A stretch of 64,000 nucleotides of DNA from Mesobacillus campisalis (GTDB taxonomy: Bacteria; Bacillota; Bacilli; Bacillales; Cytobacillaceae): contig NZ_LAYY01000001.1 of the NCBI RefSeq assembly GCF_000986785.1, positions 421,274 to 485,273 on the forward strand, written 5' to 3'. Below the pieces are notes generated by a model. The model was not told the DNA's origin. It searched no databases and saw only the letters and a program-made list of their open reading frames with translations. A program made the position numbers and the translations under genes. Shown piece after piece: positions 7,682 to 16,126 of this stretch (its first letter is position 1; every line of letters starts with the position of its first letter).

Positions 7682-8488
7682 TTAAGGTCTTTTTCCTTCC
7701 GAAATAAGGTGATTGATTTTTTCAATTAGTTGCGGCAGTTCGCTCATCGATTTAATCGTGAAATCGGCGCCATTTTGTATGAAGGATTTTTCTGTTTTAG
7801 AGATTGCTTTCTCTTGCTCCTCTTTGGATAGAGCATTAAATTCATCCAGGCTTAATCCCATTTCAGAGCTTCCGATCACGACACCTACTGCCCAAACACC
7901 TGCATTCACCGCCTCTTTTATATCCGAGGCCGTATCTCCTACCTTAACTGCCTTCCATGATGCCGATAATTCTAATGCTTCGATATTGCGAAAAATCATA
8001 TATGGGTACGGTCTTCCAATTGAATGGGTCCCATCTGGTGTGATATAAAAATCTGGGCTATAGCCTTTTTTCCTGGCATTCGGCACCACCACATCCATCA
8101 TGGTTTGTGTGTATCCGGTTGTGGAACCAATTTTCATTCCTTGGTCTCTTAATGTTTGTACGGTTTCCACAACTTCCGGAATAGGATCCGTATACTCACT
8201 CAAGGAAGACATGAGTGCAGGTTCGAATTCAGCATACAATTTTTCAACGTCTTGCTCTGTAAAGGCTTGTCCGTATTTTTCTTCCCATAATGCCGAGATT
8301 CTAGGCATGGAAAGCATTGCACGGATATGGTCGATTTTCAGCATTCCCATTGGTTCCCTTGCCTCTGCCATCGTCACTTCAATTCCAGCCTGCTTAAAAA
8401 TATCGATAAACACATTTACCGGGGCAAAGCAGCCAAAATCGACCGCCGTACCGGCCCAATCAAAAATAACTCCTTCTACTTTGTTCAT
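7682..8488 (-). CDS. phnX: phosphonoacetaldehyde hydrolase (phosphonatase)
   Basis: 268 residues of the HAD superfamily. The family-specific N-terminal motif is FDWAGTAVDFG, with the Asp nucleophile followed by W and A as in phosphonatases. The cap domain follows, then GSTTGYTQ and KVGDTASDIKEAVNAG for the acidic metal loop. A cap-domain Lys, expected near residue 53 for the Schiff base with phosphonoacetaldehyde, appears in GMLKIDHIRAML. The enzyme cleaves the C-P bond of phosphonoacetaldehyde to acetaldehyde and phosphate. The start overlaps the phnW stop (AATGA), the classical PhnW-PhnX pairing. Confidence 0.96.
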   Translation of the reverse strand: MNKVEGVIFDWAGTAVDFGCFAPVNVFIDIFKQAGIEVTMAEAREPMGMLKIDHIRAMLSMPRISALWEEKYGQAFTEQDVEKLYAEFEPALMSSLSEYTDPIPEVVETVQTLRDQGMKIGSTTGYTQTMMDVVVPNARKKGYSPDFYITPDGTHSIGRPYPYMIFRNIEALELSASWKAVKVGDTASDIKEAVNAGVWAVGVVIGSSEMGLSLDEFNALSKEEQEKAISKTEKSFIQNGADFTIKSMSELPQLIEKINHLISEGKRP

Positions 8489-9579
8489 TTAATCATCACT
8501 CCCATGTAAGTTTCGATAATTTGGCATAGTTCTTCGATATCTTTTTCATAAATCTCCCCGATATTTCCGATTCGGAATGTGCTCTCATCCGTCAATTTTC
8601 CCGGATAAAGGACGTAGCCCCTTTCCTTTACATATGTATAAAAATGCTCGAAATGAAAGTGGTCATTCGGATAACGAAAGGCTGTAATAATAGGAGACTG
8701 TTTTTCTGGTGATAAATAGGCTTGAAACCCTATTTTCTTCAGTCTTTCTCTTAAAATGGTATTATTATTCTGATAACGGGAGGATCTCGCTGGAATGCCC
8801 CCTTCCTCCTCCAGTTCATCAAGTGCTTTAGAAAACGCAGCCACTGTATGTGTCGGAGAAGTGAAGCGCCATTTCCCCTCCTTGTCCATTTCCTTCCATT
8901 GATCATATAAATCTAGTGATAAACTGCGCGAGTTTCCTTCACAAGCTTTTAGTTTCTCCAATCTGGCAATGATAAACCCAAACCCGGGAACCCCTTGAAT
9001 GCATTTATTGGCACTGCTTATTAAAAAATCGATCCCTAGTTCAGGAACATGAATCTCCATGCCGCCAAAACTGCTCATGGCATCAATGATGAGCGTTTTT
9101 CCAAATTCTTTTGAGAGTTTCGAAACCATCTCAATTGGATTTAATATGCCTGTAGTTGTTTCACAATGGACCATGACCATATGTGTAATGCCTGGGTCCT
9201 CTATTAATCTATTCCTAATTTCTTCTTCATTTGGACATTCATCATAAGGTACCCGATATTCGCTAAATGCCAGTCCAATGTATTTGGCTATTTTTACAAT
9301 TCTTTCTCCATATGCACCGTTCGTTATTATTAAAGCCTTATCTTGATTCGAAATGGCCGAATTCATCACCGCTTCTACAGCAGACGTACCGCTTCCCTGC
9401 ATGAGGACAGCTGTATATTCTTCCGGGTCAGCTCCTGCCAATTCAAGAAGCTTAGCTCTAATTTTTTGAGTGATCATTTTATAATCATTGTCCCATGTAC
9501 AGCGGTCCAACAGCATTTCTTCTTTCACAGAGCTTGTCGTCGTCAAAGGCCCGGGTGTTAATAGCTTGTAGTGGTTCAT
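8485..9579 (-). CDS. phnW: 2-aminoethylphosphonate-pyruvate transaminase
   Basis: 364 residues, a fold-type I PLP aminotransferase. The PLP lysine is in ISSANKCIQGVPGFGF. The N-terminus NHYKLLTPGPLTTT is characteristic of PhnW. I place the start at the ATG at 9579, because the upstream in-frame ATG at 9600 encodes the ribosome-binding site itself (GAAGGAGAAG). It converts 2-aminoethylphosphonate and pyruvate to phosphonoacetaldehyde and alanine, feeding PhnX. It is coupled downstream to phnX and follows phnE after about 30 bp. Confidence 0.96.
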   Translation of the reverse strand: MNHYKLLTPGPLTTTSSVKEEMLLDRCTWDNDYKMITQKIRAKLLELAGADPEEYTAVLMQGSGTSAVEAVMNSAISNQDKALIITNGAYGERIVKIAKYIGLAFSEYRVPYDECPNEEEIRNRLIEDPGITHMVMVHCETTTGILNPIEMVSKLSKEFGKTLIIDAMSSFGGMEIHVPELGIDFLISSANKCIQGVPGFGFIIARLEKLKACEGNSRSLSLDLYDQWKEMDKEGKWRFTSPTHTVAAFSKALDELEEEGGIPARSSRYQNNNTILRERLKKIGFQAYLSPEKQSPIITAFRYPNDHFHFEHFYTYVKERGYVLYPGKLTDESTFRIGNIGEIYEKDIEELCQIIETYMGVMIK

Positions 9580-9611
9580 GGTTACTTTCTTCTCCTTCAT
9601 CTATGATTTAG

Positions 9612-10454
9612 TTAGTTAGAAGCTGCTGGTAAATATCGTTTTTTCAAACGGGTGGACAGGACCTCCAATAGGACGGCAATGATGAGAATAGCGTAAGTGA
9701 TAAAGCCAACCTCGCGCAGATCGAAGTAGAAGCCGGAAGCCATAAACAGCTCAAATCCAATACCGCCCGCTCCAGCTGCCGCTCCCATTGCTACCGCGAC
9801 ACCGAAGTTGATTTCAAACCGCAGGAAAACCCATGATAATAAGTAGGTGAAAGTTGACGGCAATACACCGCTTCTGATGATATGCCACCAATTGGCACCC
9901 GTTGATTGCAGCGCTTCAAAGATTCCTTTATCGACTTCTTCAAATGCCTCCGAAAATGCTTTTACTAAATAGGCGATAGAATGAAACAACATTCCTAGAA
10001 CCGCCGCTTCACTCCCCAGTCCGGCAGCTATCGCAAAGATTAACACCCATAATACCGTTGGAACGGCCCGGATAATCGCAACAAACACACGAACTGTCCG
10101 TGATACCCATACAGGAGCTAAATTCGCGGCAGCCATCAAGGCAAGGAAAAAGGCAATGATGGCACCGATGATTGTAGCTAAAAACGCTAAACCAAGCGTA
10201 ACCCCAACCTGATAGATGGCTTCTCCTAAGTCAAAATGGTTCAATGCCGGCTCGAGGAACATCACCTTCACGTTATAGGCTGTTTCCTTAATCGCCGGGC
10301 CTAATTCCAGCCCTGCATAGTTAAAGAATAGAAAGGCAACAACTGTTAAAACTGCCAGGGTGATGATTGTCCATCTTACGGCTTGGTCCCCTTTGCTCCC
10401 CGATTTGATATGAATACGTCCGTCTGCCTTTCTCTTTATATAGGCTGCTTCCAT
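9612..10454 (-). CDS. phnE: phosphonate ABC transporter permease PhnE (second copy)
   Basis: 280 residues from the ATG at 10,454, preceded by GGAAGGTGA; the start shares a base with the stop of the first phnE. Basic N-terminus, then a long first membrane segment at residues ~28-48. The EAA-like loop is EALQSTGANWWHIIRSGVLPS. Two tandem PhnE permeases downstream of PhnC are common in Bacillaceae phosphonate importers. The two are expected to pair as a heterodimer. Confidence 0.93.
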   Translation of the reverse strand: MEAAYIKRKADGRIHIKSGSKGDQAVRWTIITLAVLTVVAFLFFNYAGLELGPAIKETAYNVKVMFLEPALNHFDLGEAIYQVGVTLGLAFLATIIGAIIAFFLALMAAANLAPVWVSRTVRVFVAIIRAVPTVLWVLIFAIAAGLGSEAAVLGMLFHSIAYLVKAFSEAFEEVDKGIFEALQSTGANWWHIIRSGVLPSTFTYLLSWVFLRFEINFGVAVAMGAAAGAGGIGFELFMASGFYFDLREVGFITYAILIIAVLLEVLSTRLKKRYLPAASN

Positions 10455-11239
10455 TACAGAATCACCTTCCGTATATGATTTGAAATCAGGTCCACAACAA
10501 TTACGGTAATGACAATGCATAGTGTCACAAGCGCTACCGCATTATAATTCAGCATCTTATAATACATGTCAAAGGTATATCCAATTCCCGTTCCTGTTAA
10601 GATTCCTACCAGTGTGGCATTTCTAATATTCGTTTCCACCATGAACAACACCCAGCTGATCATCTGCGGCAAAGCTTGCGGTATAACCGCCTTGCTGACT
10701 ATTTGGAAATAAGTTGCCCCTGTTGCCGTTAATGCTTCAACCGAACTTTGGCTCGCTTCATCAATACTTTCGATAAATGCCCTTGTTAAAAACCCTACGG
10801 TTCCAACAAATAAAGCAAGGAAGCCTGTTACGGAATTTTGTCCAAAAGAAATGAGCAAAACCAGCGACCATGCGACAACAGGGATATTTCGGGATACTGA
10901 AGCAATAAAACGGGCAAATACACTTAAAAAATTATTTACTTTGGTCGTTTTTGATCCCATTACCCCAAGGAAGAGAGAAACAACAGCCGCTAATGTTGTC
11001 GCCGCAATCGACATAAAGATGGTTTCAGCCAATTTTTCCAGGATCTTTGGCAACTTTTCCAGCGATTCCTGTGTCACCATTAAATTTGAAAAGATCCAGC
11101 CAAGCGCTTTCGGGATTGTCGCCAAGCCTTGTACAAAGTTAAAGGCTGTGATGGCTGATGATAAATAGGAAAGGACAATGATGATGAGTAGAAACATTCC
11201 TGTCTGCCATCTGCTTTTTCGCATCGTTTGTTCATTCAC
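10454..11239 (-). CDS. phnE: phosphonate ABC transporter permease PhnE (first copy)
   Basis: 261 residues with about six membrane segments; the first is at residues ~13-35 (GMFLLIIIVLSYLSSAITAF). The EAA-like loop reads EALTATGATYFQIVSKAVIPQALPQ. The ATG at 11,239 follows AAGGAGA. It is transcribed after phnC (13 bp gap) and before the second phnE (overlapping). Together these form the channel of the phosphonate importer. Confidence 0.93.
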   Translation of the reverse strand: MNEQTMRKSRWQTGMFLLIIIVLSYLSSAITAFNFVQGLATIPKALGWIFSNLMVTQESLEKLPKILEKLAETIFMSIAATTLAAVVSLFLGVMGSKTTKVNNFLSVFARFIASVSRNIPVVAWSLVLLISFGQNSVTGFLALFVGTVGFLTRAFIESIDEASQSSVEALTATGATYFQIVSKAVIPQALPQMISWVLFMVETNIRNATLVGILTGTGIGYTFDMYYKMLNYNAVALVTLCIVITVIVVDLISNHIRKVIL

Positions 11240-11251
11240 TGTTCGTTCTCC

Positions 11252-12016
11252 TTATGCTGTGATGAGTTCTCTCGATTTGGTTCCGTAAATTTTGTGGATT
11301 TGTTCTTCACCAAGATTACGGCCATTTCCATCAAATACAATTTCTCCGTTATTCAATCCAATAATCCGATCCGAGTAGTGTTGGGCCACTTCCACCTGGT
11401 GCAAGTTCACCAAACAGGTAATGCCCATTTCGAGACTAATCGATTTTAAATGGTCCATGATGACTTTAGACGAATTCGGGTCCAGCGAAGCAATCGGTTC
11501 ATCGCAAAGAATCAGTTTCGGTTCTTGAATAAGTGCCCTGCAAATCCCGACACGCTGCTGCTGGCCACCGCTTAATTGGTCGCAGCGCTTATAAGCATGT
11601 TCATGAATTCCCAGCTTTTCCAGCAGGTAAAAGGCACGTTCCTTTTCTTCTTCTGTATATCTGCCTAACAATCCCTGAAGCGTTGTTTTATAGCCATATC
11701 TGCCATGGAGCACATTCTCAATCACGGACAAACGAGGAACGAGATTATAGTGCTGAAACACCATCCCAATATTCGTACGCAATTTACGCAATTCTTTTTT
11801 ATTCAAACTTCCAACATCTTGATTGTTAAAGATGATCTTTCCTTCATTGAATTCAATCATTCGATTCATGCAGCGCAGCATGGTCGATTTCCCCGCACCC
11901 GACGGGCCAATAATCGAGACAAATTCCCCTGCTTTTATTTCAAAATCAATATTTTTTAAGATCTTTTTGTCAGCCGTATAGGATTTTCCAAGGCCTTCTA
12001 CCTTTAACAATGACAT
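11252..12016 (-). CDS. phnC: phosphonate ABC transporter ATP-binding protein
   Basis: 254 residues from the ATG at 12,016, which has an AAGGAG site 9 bases upstream; a longer frame to 12,079 runs across a hairpin and is unlikely to be translated. Walker A is GPSGAGKST, signature LSGGQQQRVGICRALIQ and Walker B LILCDEPIASLDP. The INLHQVE-type H-loop (LVNLHQVEVAQHY) is typical of PhnC. It drives uptake with PhnD and the two PhnE subunits. Confidence 0.95.
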   Translation of the reverse strand: MSLLKVEGLGKSYTADKKILKNIDFEIKAGEFVSIIGPSGAGKSTMLRCMNRMIEFNEGKIIFNNQDVGSLNKKELRKLRTNIGMVFQHYNLVPRLSVIENVLHGRYGYKTTLQGLLGRYTEEEKERAFYLLEKLGIHEHAYKRCDQLSGGQQQRVGICRALIQEPKLILCDEPIASLDPNSSKVIMDHLKSISLEMGITCLVNLHQVEVAQHYSDRIIGLNNGEIVFDGNGRNLGEEQIHKIYGTKSRELITA

Positions 12017-12052
12017 ACGCATGAACTCCTTTTCAGGTAAATTAGCAGGCAA

Positions 12053-12081
12053 GGGTGAGAAACGTAGGCTTATGCTCACCC
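12053..12081. other. intercistronic hairpin between phnD and phnC
   Basis: GGGTGAG and CTCACCC form a 7-bp GC-rich stem with a 15-base loop in the 91-bp gap after the binding-protein gene. No T run follows on the minus strand, so it is not a strong terminator. A stem here would protect or attenuate the mRNA so that the binding protein is made in excess over the membrane subunits, a known arrangement in binding-protein operons. Confidence 0.55.
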
Positions 12082-12107
12082 TTCTGCCTTAATAATGGGT
12101 GCGTCTA

Positions 12108-13139
12108 TTATTTTGAAAACTCGCGGATTGGGTCATACCATTCATCTTCCACAGCTACGAGTCTTTCTTTATCGCTTTTAGAGAATAAAGCACTTTGGCC
12201 GGAATCCTTAGGGGCAAAAATCTTTTCGTTATTTGCTACTTCATCAGAAGTGAATAGTTCCTGGATTTTATCAAAATCCTCTTGTCCGAGTACATCCATA
12301 TTCACAACAAATGGTTCATTCAGCACCGGGATGGCACTCATCAGGGTGAATTCCTTGCCTGTTACGGTATGGAAAGGTTCTGCTGCATTATCTTTAACGC
12401 GATAAACAGCACCGGCTGTATTTTCCTCCCCTTCGGCAATCTCCACATATTCTTCTACACACGTATCACAGAATGCCGCCACATCCGCATTCCCCGTCAA
12501 AAGGTTGACTGCTGAGCCTTGATGGGAGTTTCCAAACAATACTTGAGAGAACAATGGCCCGCTTTCCATTAAATCTTCTTCAGTTAAATCTGCATACGCT
12601 TCTTGTTTTGAGAAATGATCAATCATATTAGCCGCAGGAACTTTAAAACCTGATGTTGAGCTGTTTGATACGAATGAAAACTTTGTATCGGCAATCGTAT
12701 CAAGTGAAAATTCACCATCTTTTTTATACTTATCTTGTTCGTCCACATTAACCGCCAGCCAGCTATAGTATTTCGCATCCTCCAAAGTACCGGATTCACC
12801 GGATTTTACGGCGATGGTTTGAACCGCATCATTCCTATTTTTTGCTTCCACATATCCTTGGGCGCCCATAAACGCAAGGTCTGCGTTATTGTTCACTAAC
12901 GATTCAATCGCAACAGCGTAGTCTGTCGTTAATTGATGCTCTACTTTTTTGCCTGTAGCTTCTGAAATCAGTCTGCCGATTTCTTCACGGGATGATTTCA
13001 AATCATTGCCGGACTCATTCGGATACCAAACCATTTTAATCACATCATCCGCCGCTCCAGCACTGTTGCTGCCTCCACCGCAAGCCGTCAAAAAAACACT
13101 TAGAATTAAGAACATGGCTAACATTAATTTTTTCTTCAT
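12108..13139 (-). CDS. phnD: phosphonate ABC transporter substrate-binding lipoprotein
   Basis: 343 residues with lipoprotein signal MKKKLMLAMFLILSVF and lipobox LTAC (Cys20). The mature domain is PhnD type, with WYPNES near the start and SFVSNSSTSGFKVPA and FGNSHQGSAVNLLTGNADVAAF in the ligand cleft. It captures 2-aminoethylphosphonate or related phosphonates outside the cell. It precedes phnC and the permeases and follows the alcohol dehydrogenase gene after 13 bp. Confidence 0.95.
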   Translation of the reverse strand: MKKKLMLAMFLILSVFLTACGGGSNSAGAADDVIKMVWYPNESGNDLKSSREEIGRLISEATGKKVEHQLTTDYAVAIESLVNNNADLAFMGAQGYVEAKNRNDAVQTIAVKSGESGTLEDAKYYSWLAVNVDEQDKYKKDGEFSLDTIADTKFSFVSNSSTSGFKVPAANMIDHFSKQEAYADLTEEDLMESGPLFSQVLFGNSHQGSAVNLLTGNADVAAFCDTCVEEYVEIAEGEENTAGAVYRVKDNAAEPFHTVTGKEFTLMSAIPVLNEPFVVNMDVLGQEDFDKIQELFTSDEVANNEKIFAPKDSGQSALFSKSDKERLVAVEDEWYDPIREFSK

Positions 13140-13152
13140 TTTTTTCTCTCCT

Positions 13153-14286
13153 TTAATAAATAGATTTTAGAATGTGTGTGACATCTTCCTTTGTTAAAGC
13201 AACTGGATTATTATCCATCCGGCCCTTCGTAAAGGCATTGGCCGCAATCCTTTCAATGATTTCCTCATTGGCGTTGTAATCTCTGAGCTTGCTTGAGAAA
13301 CCTGACAGCTGGTGGAAATGCCCGATCAGCTCATGGACCTCGCTGCAGCTGCTCACACCAAATGCTTGAAGCAACAGATCGTTTTCAATAATAGAGTCAA
13401 AATTGATTTCCATGACTTTAGCCAGCGTAATGCTTGCGGCAATCCCATGAACCATTCCAAGTTCCAGAGTCAGAGGATAGGAGATGGAATGGCATGCCGT
13501 TGTCCTTGTATTGCTAAAGGCCAGGCCTGCATATAAGCTTCCTAAAGCAATTTCTTTTCTTAAAGGAATGTTATCTGGCTGACTTAATGTCTTTTCAAAG
13601 TTGTTAACAATTTTTTTGATAGCTTCTAACGAATAAACTCTTGAAATTTCATTGGAGCTTTTTGACCAGTAAGCCTCGGTTGCATGACATAAGGCATCTA
13701 AAGCAGTTGAAGCCGTTAATCCTTGCGGTAATGAGGCAGTCAGTGTTGGGTCGATGATGGCTGTATGTGCATACAAATGTTCACTATCCACTGACATTTT
13801 CACTCCGCCGGCACGATCCCAAATCGTTGCCCAGCAAGTAACCTCGGAACCCGTACCAGAGGTTGTAGGGATGCCAATCCATGGTATGTATTTTTGATTT
13901 TCTTTATATAACTTTTGTTGAATCACAGTACGTAAAGTGGAGACAGAATCCAGTTTCATATCCTTTAAGGCAGCCAAGGATTTCGACAGGTCCATAACAC
14001 TGCCGCCCCCAATTCCTACTATGCATTGATAATCATAGTTTTCAATTTGTTTATAGTAATAAAACAAGTCTTCCACATCAGGATTGGAAATGTTCACTTC
14101 TACCTGCTTAACATCAAAACCCCCAAGGAATTGATAAAGGCTTTGTCCGGCCTCGGATTCTAAAAAGTCACCCCCTCGATGTAAGAGGACAATATTTCCA
14201 GGTTGAGGATGGACGGTATTTAATACATCCTCGATAACGTCTAAACGATCTATTTTAATTTTGACTGGATTGAAGTAGCTCCCCAT
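13153..14286 (-). CDS. iron-containing alcohol dehydrogenase, probable phosphonate-related (phosphonoacetaldehyde/2-hydroxyethylphosphonate) oxidoreductase
   Basis: 377 residues from the ATG at 14,286, set by AAAGGA nine bases upstream. The group III Fe-ADH pattern is clear: GIGGGSVMDLSK binds the nucleotide, GIPTTSGTGSEVT follows, and metal ligands lie in TALDALCHATEAYWS and ACHSISYPLTLELGMVHG. It is the first gene of the phosphonate operon. Known relatives such as PhpC reduce phosphonoacetaldehyde to 2-hydroxyethylphosphonate. In a catabolic operon the reverse reaction, oxidising 2-hydroxyethylphosphonate to the PhnX substrate, is a reasonable inference, but a role on acetaldehyde released by PhnX is also possible. 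Confidence 0.82.
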   Translation of the reverse strand: MGSYFNPVKIKIDRLDVIEDVLNTVHPQPGNIVLLHRGGDFLESEAGQSLYQFLGGFDVKQVEVNISNPDVEDLFYYYKQIENYDYQCIVGIGGGSVMDLSKSLAALKDMKLDSVSTLRTVIQQKLYKENQKYIPWIGIPTTSGTGSEVTCWATIWDRAGGVKMSVDSEHLYAHTAIIDPTLTASLPQGLTASTALDALCHATEAYWSKSSNEISRVYSLEAIKKIVNNFEKTLSQPDNIPLRKEIALGSLYAGLAFSNTRTTACHSISYPLTLELGMVHGIAASITLAKVMEINFDSIIENDLLLQAFGVSSCSEVHELIGHFHQLSGFSSKLRDYNANEEIIERIAANAFTKGRMDNNPVALTKEDVTHILKSIY

Positions 14287-14523
14287 TCTGTTAAGTCCTT
14301 TCATGTTCGTTTTTTGTATTGCTTTGCTTTACAATGCAAGATTAATCCGTTTTTTGCTGTTTTACAATGGGTTTTACAGTTTCATTACACAATGTTTACA
14401 GTGTTTTCATAGAATTTATACAAAATTCACTTTACAAGTTGCTTTATTTTGCTTGGTTTTGCTTTTTTTCAATTTGTGATATGCTTTTTATACTAGAAAT
14501 TTACAGGAATTGGAGAGATTTAT
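14287..14523. promoter_or_regulatory. divergent control region with repeated TGTAAA motifs
   Basis: The region between the phosphonate operon and the DeoR gene holds at least five TGTAAA-type motifs when read on the minus strand (two ATTGTAAA, one ACTGTAAAAC, one ACTGTAAACA, one CTTGTAAAG), plus a run of AAGCAAAA repeats. Such iterated direct repeats are typical of DeoR-family operators. A TATACT box at ~14,489 may be the -10 of the plus-strand regulator gene. Confidence 0.5.
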
Positions 14524-15300
14524 ATGATGCTGCAGGAGCAAAGACATCAGATGATTGAATCCTTTTTAAAACAGCAAAAAGCTGTAAAAGCTTCTGAACT
14601 TGCTGCTTTATTGGATGTCTCGATTGATACGGTACGAAGGGATTTAGAGGTTCTTGAGAAGAAAGGAATGGTCAAACGAGTTCACGGCGGGGCTGTTTTA
14701 ATCCAAAATAAGGAAATTGTATTAAACAAGCTATTTAATGAACGAAAAGTAAAAAATCTCGAAAAAAAACAAGAAGCAGCCTCATTGGCGATTGAATTAA
14801 TTGAAGAGGGGCAGGCTATTGCTCTAAATGGCGGGACAACAACGATCGAATTAGCAAAAGTCCTTGCTGAAAAGTTTAAAAGGTTAACCATCATTACAAA
14901 CGACCTTCGGATTGTATCTATTCTGGGAGCGAATAAACATTTCAATGTCATCCTCACCGGCGGCTTTTTTAATCCAGAGGAAAATACTTTATATGGGAAA
15001 CAATGTGAAGAAATCCTGTCTCATTTTAATATTGACCTTGCTTTTATCACGGTGAATGGATTGTCGCTTGAACACGGTTTAACCGATTTTAGAATGCATG
15101 AAGTTGGCGTGATTCAAACGATGTTGTCCCGGTCCAAACACAAAGTAATAGTGGCGGATTCAACAAAATTTGAGACATCCGCTTACATCAATATTTGTCC
15201 GCTAAAGGATATTGACCTGATCGTCACAGATCGCTCACTCCCTTCTCATGTGGCAGAGCAATACAGCAAACAGGAAATACGCATTCTTTTTCCACAATAG
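14524..15300 (+). CDS. DeoR-family regulator of the phosphonate operon
   Basis: 258 residues. The helix-turn-helix occupies residues ~1-57 (VKASELAALLDVSIDTVRRDLEVLEKKG, then RVHGGAV). The C-terminal sensor domain shows ALNGGTTTIELAK and IITNDLR. It is divergent from the phosphonate operon across a 237-bp region rich in repeated motifs, so it probably regulates that operon and itself. Phosphonoacetaldehyde or another phosphorylated or phosphonylated intermediate is a likely effector by family analogy. It is followed by a good intrinsic terminator at 15,492-15,525. Confidence 0.9.
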   Translation: MMLQEQRHQMIESFLKQQKAVKASELAALLDVSIDTVRRDLEVLEKKGMVKRVHGGAVLIQNKEIVLNKLFNERKVKNLEKKQEAASLAIELIEEGQAIALNGGTTTIELAKVLAEKFKRLTIITNDLRIVSILGANKHFNVILTGGFFNPEENTLYGKQCEEILSHFNIDLAFITVNGLSLEHGLTDFRMHEVGVIQTMLSRSKHKVIVADSTKFETSAYINICPLKDIDLIVTDRSLPSHVAEQYSKQEIRILFPQ

Positions 15301-15320
15301 TCTATTTTATTTCAGCTCCC

Positions 15321-15436
15321 ATGGACGGTTCTTCTGCCTCACTATTAGATAGTTAGTACTCCATCGTCCCTTTAACAGGTGATAAAATTAAAGAGAATAA
15401 TCTCACAGCAGATTAGGCTTGAAACGAGACGGTAAT
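15321..15436. repeat. GGGGACGGTTCT element, copy A (degenerate)
   Basis: Left end ATGGACGGTTCTTCTGCCTC, central AATCTCACAGCAGATTAGGC hairpin remnant, right end GAAACGAGACGGT. Both ends have drifted from the inverted-repeat consensus seen in the better copies at 19,564, 35,993 and 53,812. Confidence 0.65.
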
Positions 15437-15491
15437 CATTGAGAAATTCATTAAAACCCTTGAAACAAATAAATGAATTATTATCCAGCAG

Positions 15492-15525
15492 AAAACGAAT
15501 CGGAACTGTATCCGATTCGTTTTTT
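15492..15525 (+). terminator. intrinsic terminator
   Basis: AAACGAATCGGA pairs with TCCGATTCGTTT around a 6-base loop and is followed by a run of T. It is probably the terminator of the DeoR gene, with repeat copy A lying between gene and terminator. Confidence 0.8.
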
Positions 15526-15557
15526 GATTATATGGAGGAAGATATCGGTGCATGTTC

Positions 15558-15692
15558 TAGTCATTTTTGAATAATAAGTAGTTAAAAATGACTAAGGCTG
15601 CAAATGGAATCAATATAAGCGGTCTTGTAATTTAAAGGATAAGGAGCAAAAGTTCGTAAATATTTTGAATTTCCTTAGTCAATTATGACTAA
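15558..15692. repeat. inverted repeats built on TTAGTCA/TGACTAA
   Basis: A perfect 11-bp inverted repeat TAGTCATTTTT...AAAAATGACTA spans 15,558-15,594, and an 18-bp palindrome TTAGTCAATTATGACTAA lies at 15,675-15,692. They share the TAGTCA core and sit upstream of the FtsX-type permease gene. They could be regulator sites or hairpins. No gene is seen between 15,526 and 16,126. Confidence 0.5.
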
Positions 15693-15833
15693 TTCTCAGT
15701 AATCATGAAGAAATTGTTCTGCCAGAAAAATTTATAACTTGTGCTTGCACCTTGTTCTTATCCTAATTCTTAAATTATCTCTCCATGATTAAACCTGGTT
15801 TCTGTCTTCGCATTAACTTGAGGAAGGGTGAGG

Positions 15834-15970
15834 GAAGTTATTTGCAGTGTGCTAATTCGTATGCTATTTGCTATGGGGATGGGTGTGTTAAAAATGGTAA
15901 CTAGGCTTTTGGATATTTTTTTAAATGATGTGAAGGCTTCTTATTCAACGGGCAGTTTAGTTGAAAAACG
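15834..15970. repeat. dispersed ~140-bp repeat, copy 1
   Basis: Aligns with 21,536-21,678. Shared blocks include GTTATTTGCAGTGTGCT/GTTATTGTCAGTGTGCT, TTGTTAAAAATGGTAA-type sequence, TTTTGGATATTT and the closing TTATTCAAC...TTGA palindrome. It is not coding as it stands; the second copy keeps a short open frame (VLIRMLIAIRIGLLKMV). Confidence 0.7.
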
Positions 15971-16126
15971 AATGTAAAGAAATAGTTAATTTTTGTAAAG
16001 TGCAAAGGATTCTAGTATACCCTTATTGAAATTTTAGAAGATACTGGGATTGGCAGTGGAAAAAGTAAGCATTAAGAAATATCTTTTTATAGAAAAATAT
16101 TTTCTATGCAGAAAGGAGGGGAAATT

